The notes: generated from the letters alone by a model not told the origin. 64,000 bases of DNA from Bos javanicus (GCF_032452875.1 NC_083873.1:76567987-76631986); one strand, 5' to 3'. Counted from the first letter of the stretch, positions 35,631 through 47,103 are shown. Numbers and translations are program-made.

Positions 35631-36397
35631 TAATCATTTGTTGAAAGAAAAGAAAATTGAAAAAAGATGATGGATTAGTAATCAGTGATAGAAATTATTA
35701 GTAAAGAACTAACCACGACAACTGGAAAAAATTCAGAGTTTAATAGAAGATAATTATTTTTTGTGATGGCCTTTCATTCCCCATTCTCTCCAAGGTGCTC
35801 TTAATTAATTGTATCTTCAGACAAGAAAAGGGGAAATCAAGAGAGAAGGAAAAAGTGGGGAGAAAAGGAGGTTTTATAATTTGGGATAGTTTAGATAGGA
35901 AAGAAGCAAGAGAGAACCTAATTATCCTTCTTTAAAATTAGTCTCCCTGTTCCCAACATGTGAATTTAAAAACACAACTAACAAGTGTCATTAATTAATC
36001 TTGGGGCTTATATACATTAGGTATCATATTTCCTGTAACTTGAAAAGTACCTAACCAATGAGCCATTTTCTACTACTCATAATTATAAAAAGTATACACG
36101 TACATATAGAGAGGCTTCACTATAAATAAATATAGAACCATCCTTAAATTAGCACTGCTTCTCTGTCACATGTCAGATGTACTACAGTTTTTCAAATGAG
36201 GCATGTTTTACCTGTTGAAGAGAGAATGATGAAAACTCCATATAAATTGATTGAGAAAGAGAATTATTCTTTTTATTACAACAAAAATATTGAGAGATTA
36301 TCATTCATGGGCATGCAGATATTATACACAATAAATTCCTGAATAATAGTTCAGCTCCCAAACTCTATAATAGTATTTCTCACCAATTATTATATCA
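35631..36397. other. Unannotated AT-rich DNA
   Basis: No gene or element recognised. Confidence 0.5.
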
Positions 36398-39300
36398 CAT
36401 CAGGTCAGACAAGTCGCTCAGTCGTGTCCAACTCTTTGCAACCCCATGAATCACAGCACGCCAGGCCTCCCTGTCCATCACCAACTTCCCGAGTTCACTG
36501 ACACTCACGTCCATCAAGTCAGCGATGCCATCCAGCCATCTCATCCTCTGTCGTCCCCTTCTCCTCCTGCCCCTAATCCCTCCCAGCATCAGGGTCTTTT
36601 CCAATGAGTCAACTCTTTGCATGAGGTGGCCAAAGTACTGGAGTTTCAGCTTTAGCATCAGTCCTTCCAAAGAAATGCCAGCACTGATCTCCTTCAGAAT
36701 GGACTGGTTGGAACTCCTTGCAGTCCAAGGGACTCTCAAGAGTCTTCTCCAACACCACAGTTCAAAAGCATCAATTCTTCGGTGCTCAGCTTTCTTCACA
36801 GTCCAATTCTCACATCCATACATGACCACAGGAAAAACCATAGCCTTGACTAGACAGACCTTTGTTGGCAAAGTAATGTCTCTGCTTTTGAATATGCTAT
36901 CTAGGTTGGTCATAACTTTCCTTCCAAGGAGTAAGCGTCTTTTAATTTCATGGCTGCAGTCACCATCTGTAGTGATTTTGGAGCCCAGAAAAATAAAGTC
37001 TGACACTGTTTCCACTGTTTCCCCATCTATTTCCCATGAAGTGGTGGGACCGGGTGCCATGAGCTTCATTTTCTGAATGTTGAGCTTTAAGCCAACTTTT
37101 TCACTCTCCACTTTCACTTTCATCAAGAGGCTTTTGAGTTCCTCTTCACTTTCTGCCATAAGGGTAGTGTCATCTGCATATCTGAGGTTATTGATATTTC
37201 TCCTGGCAATCTTGATTCCAGCTTGTATTTCTTCCAGTTCAGCGTTTCTCATGATGTACTCTGCATATAAGTTAAATAAACAGGGTGACAATATACAGCC
37301 TTGATGAACTCCTTTTCCTATTTGGAACCAGTCTGTTGTTCCATGTCCAGTTCTAACTGTTGCTTCCTGACCTGCATAAAAATTTCTCAAGAGGCAGATC
37401 AGGTGGTCTGGTATTTCCATCTCTTGAAAAATTTTCCACAGTTTATTGTGATCCACACAGTCAAAGGCGTTGGCATAGTCAATAAAGCAGAAATAGATGT
37501 TTTCCTGAAACTCTCTTGCTTTTTTTATGATCCAGCGGATGTTGGCAATTTGATCTCTGGTTCCTCTACCTTTTCTAAAACCAGCTTGAACATCAGGAAG
37601 TTCACGGTTCACATATTGCTGAAGCCTGGCTTGGAGAATTTTGAGCATTACTTTACTAGCATGTGAGATGAGTGCAATTGTGCGGTAGTTTGAGCATTCT
37701 TTGGCGTTGCCTTTGTTTGGGATTGGAATGAAAACTGACCTTTTCCAGTCCTGTGGCCACTGCTGAGTTTTCCAAATTTGCTGACATATTGAGTGCAGCA
37801 CTTTCACAGCATCATCTTTCAGGATTTGAAATAGCTCAACTGGAATTCCATCACCTCCACTAGCTTTGTTCGTAGTGATGCTTTCTAAGGCCCACTTGAC
37901 TTCACATTCCAGGATATCTGGCTCTAGGTCAGTGATCACACCATCGTGATTATCTGAGTCATGAAGATCTTTTTTGTACGGTTCTTCTGTGTATTCCTTC
38001 TTAATATCTTCTGCTTCTGTTAGGTCCATACCATTTCTGCCCTTTATCGAGCTCATCTTTGCATGAAATGTTCCTTTGGTATCTCTGATTTTCTTGAAGA
38101 GATCTCTAGTCTTTCCCATTCTGTTGTTTTCCTCTATTTCTTTGCATTGATTGCTGAAGAAGGCTTTCTTATCTCTTCTTGCTATTCTTTGGAACTCTGC
38201 ATTCAGATGTTTATATCTTTCCTTTTCTCCTTTGCTTTTCACTTCTCTTCTTTTCACAGCTATTTGTAAGGCCTCCCCAGACAGCCATTTTGCTTTTTTG
38301 CATTTCTTTTCTATAGGAATGGTCTTGATCCCTGTCTCCTCTACAATGTCACGAACTTCATTCCATAGTTCATCAGGCACTCTATCTATCAGATCTAGTC
38401 CCTTAAATCTATTTCTCATTTCCACTGTATAATCATAAGGGATTTGATTTAGGTCATACCTGAATGGTCTCGTGGTTTTCCCTACTTTCTTCAGTTTAAG
38501 TCTGAATTTGGAAATAAGGAGTTCATGGTCTGAGCCACAGTCAGCTCCTGATCTTGTTTTTGCTGACTGTATAGAGCTTATCCATCTTTGGCTGCAAAGA
38601 GTATAATCAATCTGATTTCAGTGTTGACCATCTGGTGATGTCCATGTATAGAGTCTTCTCTTGTGTTGTTGGAAGAGGGTGTTTGTTATGACCAGTGCAT
38701 TTTCTTGGCAAAACTCTATAAGTCTTTGCCCTGCTTCATTCCGTATTGCAAGGCCAAATTTGCCTGTCACTCCAGGTGTTTCTTGACTTCCTACTTTTGC
38801 ATTCCAGTCCCCTATAATGAAAAGGACAACTTTTTTGGGTGTTAGTTCTAAAAGATTTTGTAGGTCTTCATAGAATCATTCAACTCCAGCTTCTTTAGCG
38901 TTACTGGTTGGGGCATAGTCTTGGATTACTGTGATATTGAATGGTTTGCCTTGGAAATGAACAGAGATCATTCTGTCGTTTTTGAGATTGCATCCAAGTA
39001 CTGCATTTTGGACTTGTGTTGACCATGATGGCCACTCCATTTCTTCTGAGGGATTCCCGCCTGCAGTAGTAGATATAATAGTCATCTGAGTTAAATTCAC
39101 CCATTCCAGTACATTTCAGTTCGCTGATTCCTAGAAAGTCGATATTCACTCTTGCCACCTCTTGTTTGACCACTTCCAATTTGCCTTGATTCATGGACCT
39201 GACATTCCATGTTCCTATGCAATATTGCTCTTTACAGCATCGGACCTTGCTTCTATCACCACTTACATCCACAGCTGGGTATTGTTTTTGCTTTGGCTCC

Positions 39301-39550
39301 ATCCCTTCATTCTTTCTGGAGTTATTTCTCCACTGATCTCCAGTAGCATATTGGGCACCTACTGACCTGGGGAGTTTCTCTTTCAGTATCCTATCATTTT
39401 GCCTTTTCATACTGTTCATGGGGTTCTCAAGGCAAGAATATTGAACTGGTTTGCCATTCCCTTCTCCAGTGGACCACATTCTGTCAAATCTCTCCACCAT
39501 GACCCGCCCATCTTGGGTTGGCGGCTGCGATGGGCTCGCCGTAGCACAGC
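36395..39550 (-). pseudogene. BovB endonuclease-reverse transcriptase, nearly open
   Basis: The most intact coding region in the window. The open block 36395-38425 is 676 codons from its first Met, and the frame stays open upstream to 38617. It holds QAGFRKGRGTRDQI (about residue 277), FIDYANAFD (motif A, Asp316), GVHQGCILSP (372; other copies read GVRQG), LRYADD (Asp418/Asp419) and the basic GRRRRGRQRMRW tract, so the catalytic Asp triad is present. Upstream in the same frame lie endonuclease text (IGDWNAKVG, SDHELL) and just two stops, TGA at 38876-38878 and at 38618-38620. The N-terminal endonuclease (YCIGTWNVRSMNQ, ISELKCTG) is one frame away because of a shift near 39010-39025. Its promoter region is inverted, so it is a pseudogene. 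Confidence 0.92.
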
Positions 39551-39897
39551 CAAGAGGAGCCACCCCACGTCTGAGGTCAGGGGCAGAAGCCGGGAGGACC
39601 CCATGCCCAAAGGGCAGCGGCCAAAAGGAGTTACCCCACATCCGAGGTCAGGGCAGCGGCCGAGAGTACCGGACTGCGATGGCGCAGGAAGGGCCTAAAG
39701 GAGCTACCCTGTGTCCGAGGTCAGGGGCAGCGGCCGGGAGGAGATACCCCACGCCCCAAGCCCAAGGCCAGGGATGGCGGGCTGGAGGAGATACCCCATG
39801 CCCCTAAGCCCGAGTCCAAGGGCAGTGGCGGGGAGGAGCAACCGCAAGACGGAGGCCAGGGGTGGTTGCCAGGAGGACCAACCCCACATCCAAGGAG
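36398..39897 (-). mobile_element. Near-complete BovB LINE with inverted 5'UTR
   Basis: The 3' end lies at the left (CATCAGGTCAGACAAGTCGC). The body runs on the minus strand through the C-terminal region, RT and endonuclease up to about 39520 (GCCCATCTTGGGTTGGCGG). From there to 39897 the sequence is GC-rich BovB 5'UTR text reading in sense on the plus strand (GAGGAGATACCCCACGCCCC, GTCCGAGGTCAGGGGCAGCG), i.e. inverted against the body, with the apparent 5' tip at the junction. That is the arrangement made by twin priming. The neighbouring copy at 11492 has its 5'UTR in normal orientation. No TSD is evident; the right flank is another BovB fragment. Confidence 0.85.
39520..39897 (+). promoter_or_regulatory. 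Inverted BovB 5'UTR, GC-rich and repetitive
   Basis: A GC- and CpG-rich block in an AT-rich window, made of degenerate repeats of about 35-45 bp around RGGAGNNACCCCACGYCC...AGGTCAGGG-like cores (seen near 39560, 39630, 39705, 39740, 39790, 39880). Such repeats are typical of BovB 5'UTRs. Here it points rightward, away from the BovB coding body. Whether it has promoter activity cannot be judged from sequence. Confidence 0.6.
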
Positions 39898-40319
39898 CTT
39901 AACTCCCAGAGCTTACTCAAACTCAAGTCCATTGAGTCAGTGATCACTTCATCCTCCATTGTCCCCTTCTCCTCCCACCTTCGATCTTTCCCAACATCAA
40001 GGTCTTCTCAAATGAGTCAGTTCATTGCATCAGGTGGCCAAAGTATTAGAGTTTCAGCTTCAGCATCAGTCCTTCCAATGAATATGCAGCACTGATTTCT
40101 TTTAGGATGGACTGATTTGATCTCCTTGCAGTCCAAGGGACTCTCAAGAGTCTTCTCCAACACCATAGTTCAAAAGCATCAATTCTTTAGTGCTCAGCTT
40201 TCTTTATAATCCAACTCTCACATCCATACATGACTATTGGAAAAAACCATTGCTTTGACTAGACAGAACTTTGTTGGCAAAGTAATGTCTCTACTTTTTA
40301 ATGTGCTGTCTATGTTGTA
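39898..40319 (-). mobile_element. Older BovB C-terminal fragment
   Basis: Minus-strand BovB 3'-region text (ACTCCCAGAGCTTACTCAAA ... CTTGACTAGACAGAAC-like block near 40255 ... AATGTGCTGTCTATGTTGTA). It lacks the last 100 or so bases of the 3' end and is visibly more diverged than the element it abuts. The missing 3' end is not found to the left of 36398, so a deletion accompanied the junction, or the fragment was captured during the same event. Confidence 0.88.
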
Positions 40320-40399
40320 GTGTTACATGGTGCTCAATATCTAAAACCCTCAGAGAGGGCAGAAGTAACTGCTGGTGGTATTTCAAAACTAAGTTTTTG

Positions 40400-40597
40400 T
40401 GGTAAGTCACTTCAGTCACGTATGACTCTTTGTGGTCCTATGGTCTGTAGCCCACCAGGCTCCTCCAGGCAAGAATACTGGAATGGGTTACCATTTCTTC
40501 CTCCAGGGAATCTTCTAACTCAGGAATCGAACTTGTGACTCATGTCTCTTGCATTGGCAGGCAGGTTCTTGACCACTAGCACCACCTGGGGAGTCCC
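40400..40597 (-). mobile_element. Bov-tA SINE, minus strand
   Basis: GGTAAGTCACTTCAGTCACG ... GCCCACCAGGCTCCTCCAGG ... TAGCACCACCTGGGGAGTCC. About 17 bp of the usual CTGTCCATGGGATTCT segment are absent after GGCTCCT. Diverged. Confidence 0.92.
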
Positions 40598-42822
40598 AGA
40601 GCTAATTTTACCAACTCACAAATGAAATAAAGCAGAATTACTTGTAATTGAGAGAACTGAAAAGCAAGTTTCTTTTAACTCAGCCTCAAACTTTTGTAAT
40701 TTTTTCAAAAAAGAATTATTTAAGTAAAACATTTAATGGAAGTGAAATATTCATTTATTTTCACTTTTTGAATGAAATCAATAGTGACTACTGAGGTTAT
40801 TTTCTGTGCACAATATTATGGAAGACACAAAGAAACATTTTGTTCCTAAAAATTTGACATCTGGCTGAAGAATCAAAACATTGGAATATGAATGGATCAG
40901 CAAAAACAAAACAAATAATGGACACCATAAAAAAATACACATATCTGAGAAAAGTTGATTAGTGCAAGTTAAAATTCAAGATACAAGAATTTGGGACAGT
41001 GGCAAATATAATATTCATTCATTCATATAACCTACTTTGTTAAATACATTTTGATATATTGTAGGTTTTTTGCTAATGTTAGAAAAAACCAAGATGAAAA
41101 GAATGTATTTCCTGTCTTCTACATGTGAACTAATTTGTAAACCATTTTGTTTTCTGCTATATTTGAATGTGAACCAAAGGTTAGAGAAGTTCAGAAAATC
41201 TTATAAAGCCTAGTTAAGTCAGGAGATGACAGAGAATGTATCATTCAAAAAGTGACATTTGAGTCACTGTAAATGACAAATAAGAGAGCATCTTAAGCAG
41301 AAGAAACCACAGGTCAGTGAGGAGGCATAAAATATTGGTCATTTCCTGTGGTTATCTTCTAGGAGAAATGTTCATAAGTATCACAAATACTGCAAAGATA
41401 AGCAAGAATTGGATCAAGAATCCCTTGCATGTGATATTAAGAATTTTAAAATGTATCACATGAGCTTTGTGAAATTATGGAAGAACTTTAAGACTGGATT
41501 GGTAGGATTTAAAATTTAAAAGATGTAGCTGGTGGCACTGTAGGAAACAGACTAGATGAAATAAAGAAGGAAAAGGAGTTAGGAGCCGTGTTAGACACCT
41601 CTGAGGAAACGCTTCAGATCCTCTTAGGCTCAGCTGTCTTTGTATGGCTCCGTCTGACCTCAGACAGCTGCAGGCTGACAGCACTTTTCCACATGGCCTA
41701 CTCTGATCACATGCTTTGTACTGCTAGTCCTGAGGCTTCCCTGTTGACCTTTGTGGTCCCACTTGATAACCACATATGTGCAACCCCAAAGTGTAAGGCT
41801 GTAAAAGCCCCATGATAAATCTTTGACTAATGGGAGATGAGAACAAGTTGATGTATTCTTCTAATTTTAGTTTATTAGTTATTTAGTATTATTCTAATTT
41901 TATAATCTATTATAGTTCTAATAATTCTTACTTCCTTAACCATGCTCTTTCCTATAAATGCAGGTCAAAGGACTTCTCAGGGATGGTGTTTTGAGGACTA
42001 GCAGTCACACTTAGTGGCAGCCAGCTAGATACTGTGTCCACCGACATGTTCTCTTTCCTTCCCTTACTCATACCCCATGTATTCCATAAAATAATTTATT
42101 TTAACTAGCAGTGAAAGAAGGACGAGAATGGATTTAAGAGGTACTAAGAAGATAGACTAAACATGGCCATGTGGCTGATTGGTGGTAAGTGAGTAGTAGA
42201 TAGTAAACTAGAGAAGCCTCTAAGACAGTAGTCTGGGTGATATTTTGGAGAGGTAGTGCCATAGAACAAATTAACAAATACAGAAAGAGAGACAGTCTTC
42301 AAAATGCAGAATATATTCAATTTTAGATAAGACATCATTTATCATTGAGAAGGAACAATAAAAAGGTCATTGGAAATATGAATATAGAGCTCGGAAAAAA
42401 AAAAAAAAGTTTAGTCTAGTAGCTACAATTTGGAAGTCATCAGCTTTAAAGTAGCCAGGTAAAATCATAGAGAAGAGGATCAAGGATAATATTCTTGTGT
42501 GTTCTATAAGTAAGGCCTACATAGGAGAAGAAAAGTAAGAAAAAGTCTTACAAACAGTAGTAAATGTGAAAGGAAGAGAGGAGAAATAATAAAAGGCTTG
42601 GAGCCAAGGAAAGAAGGCACTTCAAGAAGAGAGAGATTAACTGTTAAATGTGGCAAAGAGATTAGATAAATAATAGAGTGAAAATCATGAACTGGTTTGA
42701 CAGTTAAGTCATTGTTGACTTGAGCATTTTCAGTAGTAGAATAGGGTGGGGGAAAGAAATCTATAGACTAAAATAACTGAAAAAAATGAAGTGAAGCAGG
42801 AAAACTGTAGAAACACACAGGT
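40598..42822. other. Old LINE-like relics and unassigned DNA
   Basis: No gene. Traces of the same ancient LINE-like repeat as at 8100: TTCATTCATTCATATAACCT (41017), AAAAAGTGACATTTGAGTCA (41248), AATTTGGAAGTCATCAGC (42427), GAGAGATTAACTGTTAAATG (42631), in that repeat's order. The 41560-41830 part is unassigned and richer in GC; its 75-codon open frame shows no motif I know. An A14 run lies near 42394-42407. Confidence 0.45.
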
Positions 42823-42835
42823 AAATATGTATGTA

Positions 42836-43048
42836 GGGTTTCCCTGGTGGCTCAGTGATAAAGAATCTGCCTGCCAGGGTAGGAGATATGGGTTCAATCC
42901 CTGGGTCAGGAAGATCCCCTGAAGAACAAAATGACAACCCACTCCAGTATTCTGCCTGGGAAATTCCATGGGCAGAGGAGCCTAGCAGGCTACAGTCCAA
43001 GTTGTCACAGAAGAGTCAGACACAATTTAGGGACCAAACAACAGCAAC
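42836..43048 (+). mobile_element. Bov-tA SINE
   Basis: GGGTTTCCCTGGTGGCTCAG head, TTCAATCCCTGGGTCAGGAA, CCACTCCAGTATTCTGCCTG, ending GGACCAAACAACAGCAAC. TSD of 13 bp with one mismatch: AAATATGTATGTA at 42823-42835 and AAATATTTATGTA at 43049-43061. Confidence 0.95.
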
Positions 43049-43061
43049 AAATATTTATGTA

Positions 43062-44535
43062 ACAGGTATTTCTCAGTTTGTCCCATCTTGTTCCATCAGG
43101 TTTTCTCCACCAGTAACTTGCAGACATTTTCAATGAAAGAGGTCTGGCTGGTAAATCCCCACTAAAACATGACATGGACTTAAGCCTTTCACTGTTCTCC
43201 TAGAGATTCACTAGGATGCTATTATTGGCCATTCTCTCACCTTCTGTTTTCCACGGACACTATTCCTTGTTTCAATCCCTCTAGTGAAATGGTAGAATCA
43301 GGAAGACTTATCCATTGTTTCAGTTTGAAGAGTACACCATATTTCCATTGAAATACTCAGCCATGGCATTTATTTATCCACTCATTTATGGGAAATATTT
43401 TCACAGAACACTGGGAAACACTTAGTACCTAGAGCAGAGCTGCACTGAGATAGGCAGAGCCATTTTCTCACAACTGCGCTGGAAACACATATCCAGGATA
43501 TGCATGATACTCCAGAAATAAACAAATCTCCACCACTTCCCTACTCCATCCTCCACCCCTCAACCACCTAAAAACAAACAAACAAACAGCATATCTCTCT
43601 CCTTTCTCTTCTCTCCTTTTCCACTACATATATTGCTTTTCACGGTTCTAAGTCAAACATCCCGTCCCATTTGGAGGTTTGGTAACTAAGTAAGAAAGAA
43701 GACTGTACAGCAGTGAGAATCCTATGTTAACATATTCAATCTTTACTGAGGTTTATTCTTTACTAAGCAAGGACTATACTTCTTATTGAACAAGAGGGAT
43801 TTCTAATATTTTAACATGATTCAGAACAATTAGAATGTATCTTTATGTAAAGTGGAATTAAGAAAAGGTGATTTATGACTGCAAAGTTACTGCTTGAATA
43901 AGGATTATGTGGGGATTTATTTTGTCACTGAACACATCGAATTGATTTGGGACATCATTATGAATCTAAAAAGTTATAAGAATATTAAAGAATTCCTGCT
44001 CAGTTTCCTTTTCCAGTAAAAGCAAATTCTGAAAACCAGTATGTTAGAAACTATGTGTAGGGCATGCAGGATCAAGTTTACTAATAATTTGTGATGAGTA
44101 AAATAATATTGCTAGATTATTCCAGTAAAAATAAAATAAGTTGGCACTAATGTATGCAAATATATTCAAACATGTTCTGAGACTCTGGCAGAAATGAGAA
44201 ATAAAACCCAAAGTACAGATAAAATAACAAGAGAGGGATACAGGAGAAGAATGATAAAGAGGTCTGACCTGCTCAGAAATGGAGAAGGAAACAAAAATCT
44301 AATAGCTCTAAATTATACTAAAATACTAGAAATGTGTTGATTCAATAAGAAATACAGTTCTTGCTTCATAAAGAATAAGCATAGCTCACATCTGACGTAC
44401 AGATATGGTCAGCTTTGTTCACCAAACCAAGACTAAAAAGAGTTGAATAGTTCTTAAGAATTGCCAGTTTTGAGGAGCTACTTCTGGAAAGGTTAAGTAA
44501 GGCCCTTCTAAAATATCCCTTATGAATATAATTGC
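43062..44535. other. Unannotated, mostly unique DNA
   Basis: No gene or element recognised. A short (CAAA)n tract lies at about 43571-43588. Confidence 0.5.
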
Positions 44536-45371
44536 AAGTGATATTTAACAAAATACTAGCAAACCTAATCCCAGCAACATAAAAAGATTGTATACCATGA
44601 CCATGTAGAATTTATCCCAGGAATGTAAGATTTGTTCAATATACAAATGAACCACTTAATACCCCATATGACTAAACCAAAAAATACATGTTCATCTAAA
44701 TAGATACAGGAAAAAAAAATTGACAAAACTCAACATTCTTTCCCAACTAAACACTAAACAAAGAATAAAGAGTAACTCCTCAGTCTGATTGTTAAAGGAG
44801 AACCAAAAAAAAACTCACAGCTAATATTGTACTTTATGTAGAAAGACTGCAAAACTTCTCTTTATAATCAAGAAACATAATTATATCTGTTCTTACCACT
44901 TCTATTCAGCATTGAATTGGAGGTTCCAGCAAGGGTAATTGGGAAAGAATAAAAAATAAAAGACACCCATATAGAAAAGGAAGAAGTAGCTTATCTCTAT
45001 CCTCAGATGGCATGATCTTATATAAAGAAAATTACAAATCTACACTTAAATACTGTTAAAACTAATCAAAAAGCACAGAAAGCTTACAAGATACTTGATC
45101 AAGATACAAAGATAATTTTGTATCTTTTTTGTATCTTTGCATCTGTTTTTATACACTAACAATGAACAATTTGAAAGTGAAATTAGGAAGGTAATTCTAT
45201 TTATAATAGCATAAAAAGAATTACAAATAAGTAATAACTCAACAATAGAAAGTAAGACATACATTGAAAAACTACAAAACATCATTGAAAAATGATAAAG
45301 AAGACCTAAATAAATAGAAAAAATATCCCATCTACATGGATGAGAGGATCAAATATTGAAGCTGGTATAGC

Positions 45372-45411
45372 AACTTCTTTGTGGAAAGAACTTAAAACTT
45401 CTTTGTGGAAA
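45372..45411. repeat. 16-bp direct repeat at LTR boundary
   Basis: AACTTCTTTGTGGAAA at 45372-45387 and exactly again at 45396-45411, 24 bp apart, where the old L1 gives way to the LTR. Confidence 0.9.
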
Positions 45412-45836
45412 CCCTAATCCTCAGTGGAATGTGACCTTATTTGGAAATAAAGTCATTGCACATGTAATTAGTTAAAGTAAGGTTAGGTTATATTGGAGGA
45501 GCATGGGTTCCTAATCCAATAAAACCTGGTTTCCTCATGAGAAGAATGCCCTGTGAAGAGAAAGAGATGTGTATAGAAGTCATGCAAAGGCACAGGAAGA
45601 ATGCCATCTACATAGAACCTCGAAGGTTGCCAGCAAACCACCAAAAGCTAGGAGAGAGGCATGGAACAGATTTTAATTCATAGCCTTCAGAAGGAACCAG
45701 TTCTGCTGACACCTTGTTCTCAGGATTCTAGCTTCCAGAACTGTGAGAAAATAAATTGCTGGTGTTTAAGAAATTTGTCAGTTTGTGATACTTTGAACAG
45801 CAATCTCAATAAATTAGTAGATTTGGCAATACTCTC
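45408..45836 (+). mobile_element. MaLR-type (MLT1-like) LTR
   Basis: Ordered matches to a well-known mammalian LTR: ACCCTAATCCTCAGTGGAAT, TGACCTTATTTGGAAATAAA, GCACATGTAATTAGTTAAAG, TTGCCAGCAAACCACCAAAA, GCTAGGAGAGAGGCATGGAA, CTTCCAGAACTGTGAGAAAA with the AATAAA signal, then TGTTTAAGAAATTTGTCAG. It is an ancient non-coding solo LTR with no viral genes. The subfamily is a guess. Confidence 0.6.
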
Positions 45837-46221
45837 AAAATTTATCTGCTGATTCAGTTGTATTGGAATTCAATACAATTACAAGAAGTATTCCAGCTGC
45901 CTTTTTTGCAGAAATTGACAAACTGATCTAAAAAAGTTCATAGAGTAATTTGTGAGATTTAATATATCCAAAAGAAAAAGAGGAACAAACATGTTTCCAA
46001 TTTCAGAACATAAAAAGTCACAATAATTAAGTACAACATGGATTGGAATAAGTCTAAGCATACATACAGATGAAATAGGCTGAGCATCCAAAATAAATCC
46101 TTATACTCTTGGTCAACTGATTTTAACAAGGGTGCCCCAATAATTGGGCTTCCCAGGTGGCCACTATAATAAAAAGGAGAAAGGCCAGTCTTTTCAACAA
46201 ATAGTGTCATGGCAACTGGAT

Positions 46222-46496
46222 GCTGCTGCTGCTGCTAAGTTGCTTCAGTCGTGTCCGACTCTGTGCAACCCCATAGATGGCAGTCCACCAGGCTCCCCTG
46301 TCCCTGGGATTCTCCAGGCAAGAACACTGGAATGGGTTGCCATTTCCTTCTCCAATGCATGAGTTAAAAGTGAAAGTGAAGTCCCTTAGTCGTGTCCAAC
46401 TCTTAGCAACCCCATGGACTGCAGCCCACCAGGCTCCTCCGTCCATGGGATTTTCCAAGCAAGAGTATTGGAGTGGGGTGCCATTGCCTTCTCCCA
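46222..46496 (-). mobile_element. Bov-A2 SINE, minus strand
   Basis: GCTGCTGCTGCTGCTAAGTT ... TTCTCCAATGCATGAGTTAA ... GGTGCCATTGCCTTCTCC. TSD CAACTGGAT at 46213-46221 and 46497-46505, and the interrupted L1 phrase (ACAACTGGATATCC) is restored at the right copy. Confidence 0.96.
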
Positions 46497-46973
46497 CAAC
46501 TGGATATCCATCTGTAAAAGAATGAAGCTGAATCCCTTCCTCTTATCTTATACAAAAGTGACTCAAAACAGATCATGAAACTAAACATAAAAGCTAAAAC
46601 TATAAAACTATTAGATGAAAACATAAGAAATGTAAACCTTCATTATCTTGGATTAGGTAATGGTTTCTTAGCTATGATACCAGAAGTATAAGTAGCAAAA
46701 GATACAATAGAGAAATAGGATGACATTGTTTCACTTTTGTGTTTCCTTTTCATGTTGCCTTTTCATATGCACATATCTTTTGGATTATTTTTAGACATAA
46801 GCAAAAAATTATTATTCACAAAAATTCTAATTATTTGTAATTCCATCATAATTATTTTTATAACATCATCTTCTAATTTTATGCCTATCTGTATAAGTAA
46901 GATTATATTACACATAAATTCTTATATATTTAGTATCATAGCAATTGCAATGAAGTGAACCAAGAAATCAAAA

Positions 46974-47028
46974 TGAGATATATTTTATCTCAGTTTATCT
47001 CAATATAATGGAGATAAAATATATCTCA
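46974..47028. repeat. 18-bp perfect inverted repeat
   Basis: TGAGATATATTTTATCTC at 46974-46991 and its exact reverse complement at 47011-47028, with a 19-base spacer. Each arm is itself nearly palindromic. It lies in old L1 sequence and has no terminator-like T run or known role. Confidence 0.95.
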
Positions 47029-47103
47029 ATATATTGGAGAACATATTTGCAATCAGATAGCTGATAAAAGACTTGTATCTGTAATATATGAAGAACCACT
47101 GCA

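Noticed and set aside
36525..37076. 183-codon plus-strand open frame
   Set aside because: It is the antisense strand of the BovB RT/C-terminal region. The same antisense frame recurs at 4842, 11603 and 61843, always opposite BovB, so it is a shadow of base composition and not a gene.
39451..39807. GC-rich plus-strand open frame of 118 codons
   Set aside because: It crosses the BovB inversion junction and reads repetitive 5'UTR. Open because stop codons are rare in GC-rich DNA.
39520..39897. CpG island of a host gene
   Set aside because: The repeats match BovB 5'UTR and join a BovB body; no host first exon or splice donor is visible.
46147..46170. Additional short SINE head
   Set aside because: GGGCTTCCCAGGTGGCC resembles the Bov-tA head, but about 20 bp is too little to list as an element; it may be a tiny 3'-lost insertion.
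46976..47028. Intrinsic transcription terminator or cruciform origin
   Set aside because: The hairpin is AT-rich without a following T tract, in eukaryotic repeat DNA; no support for such a role.
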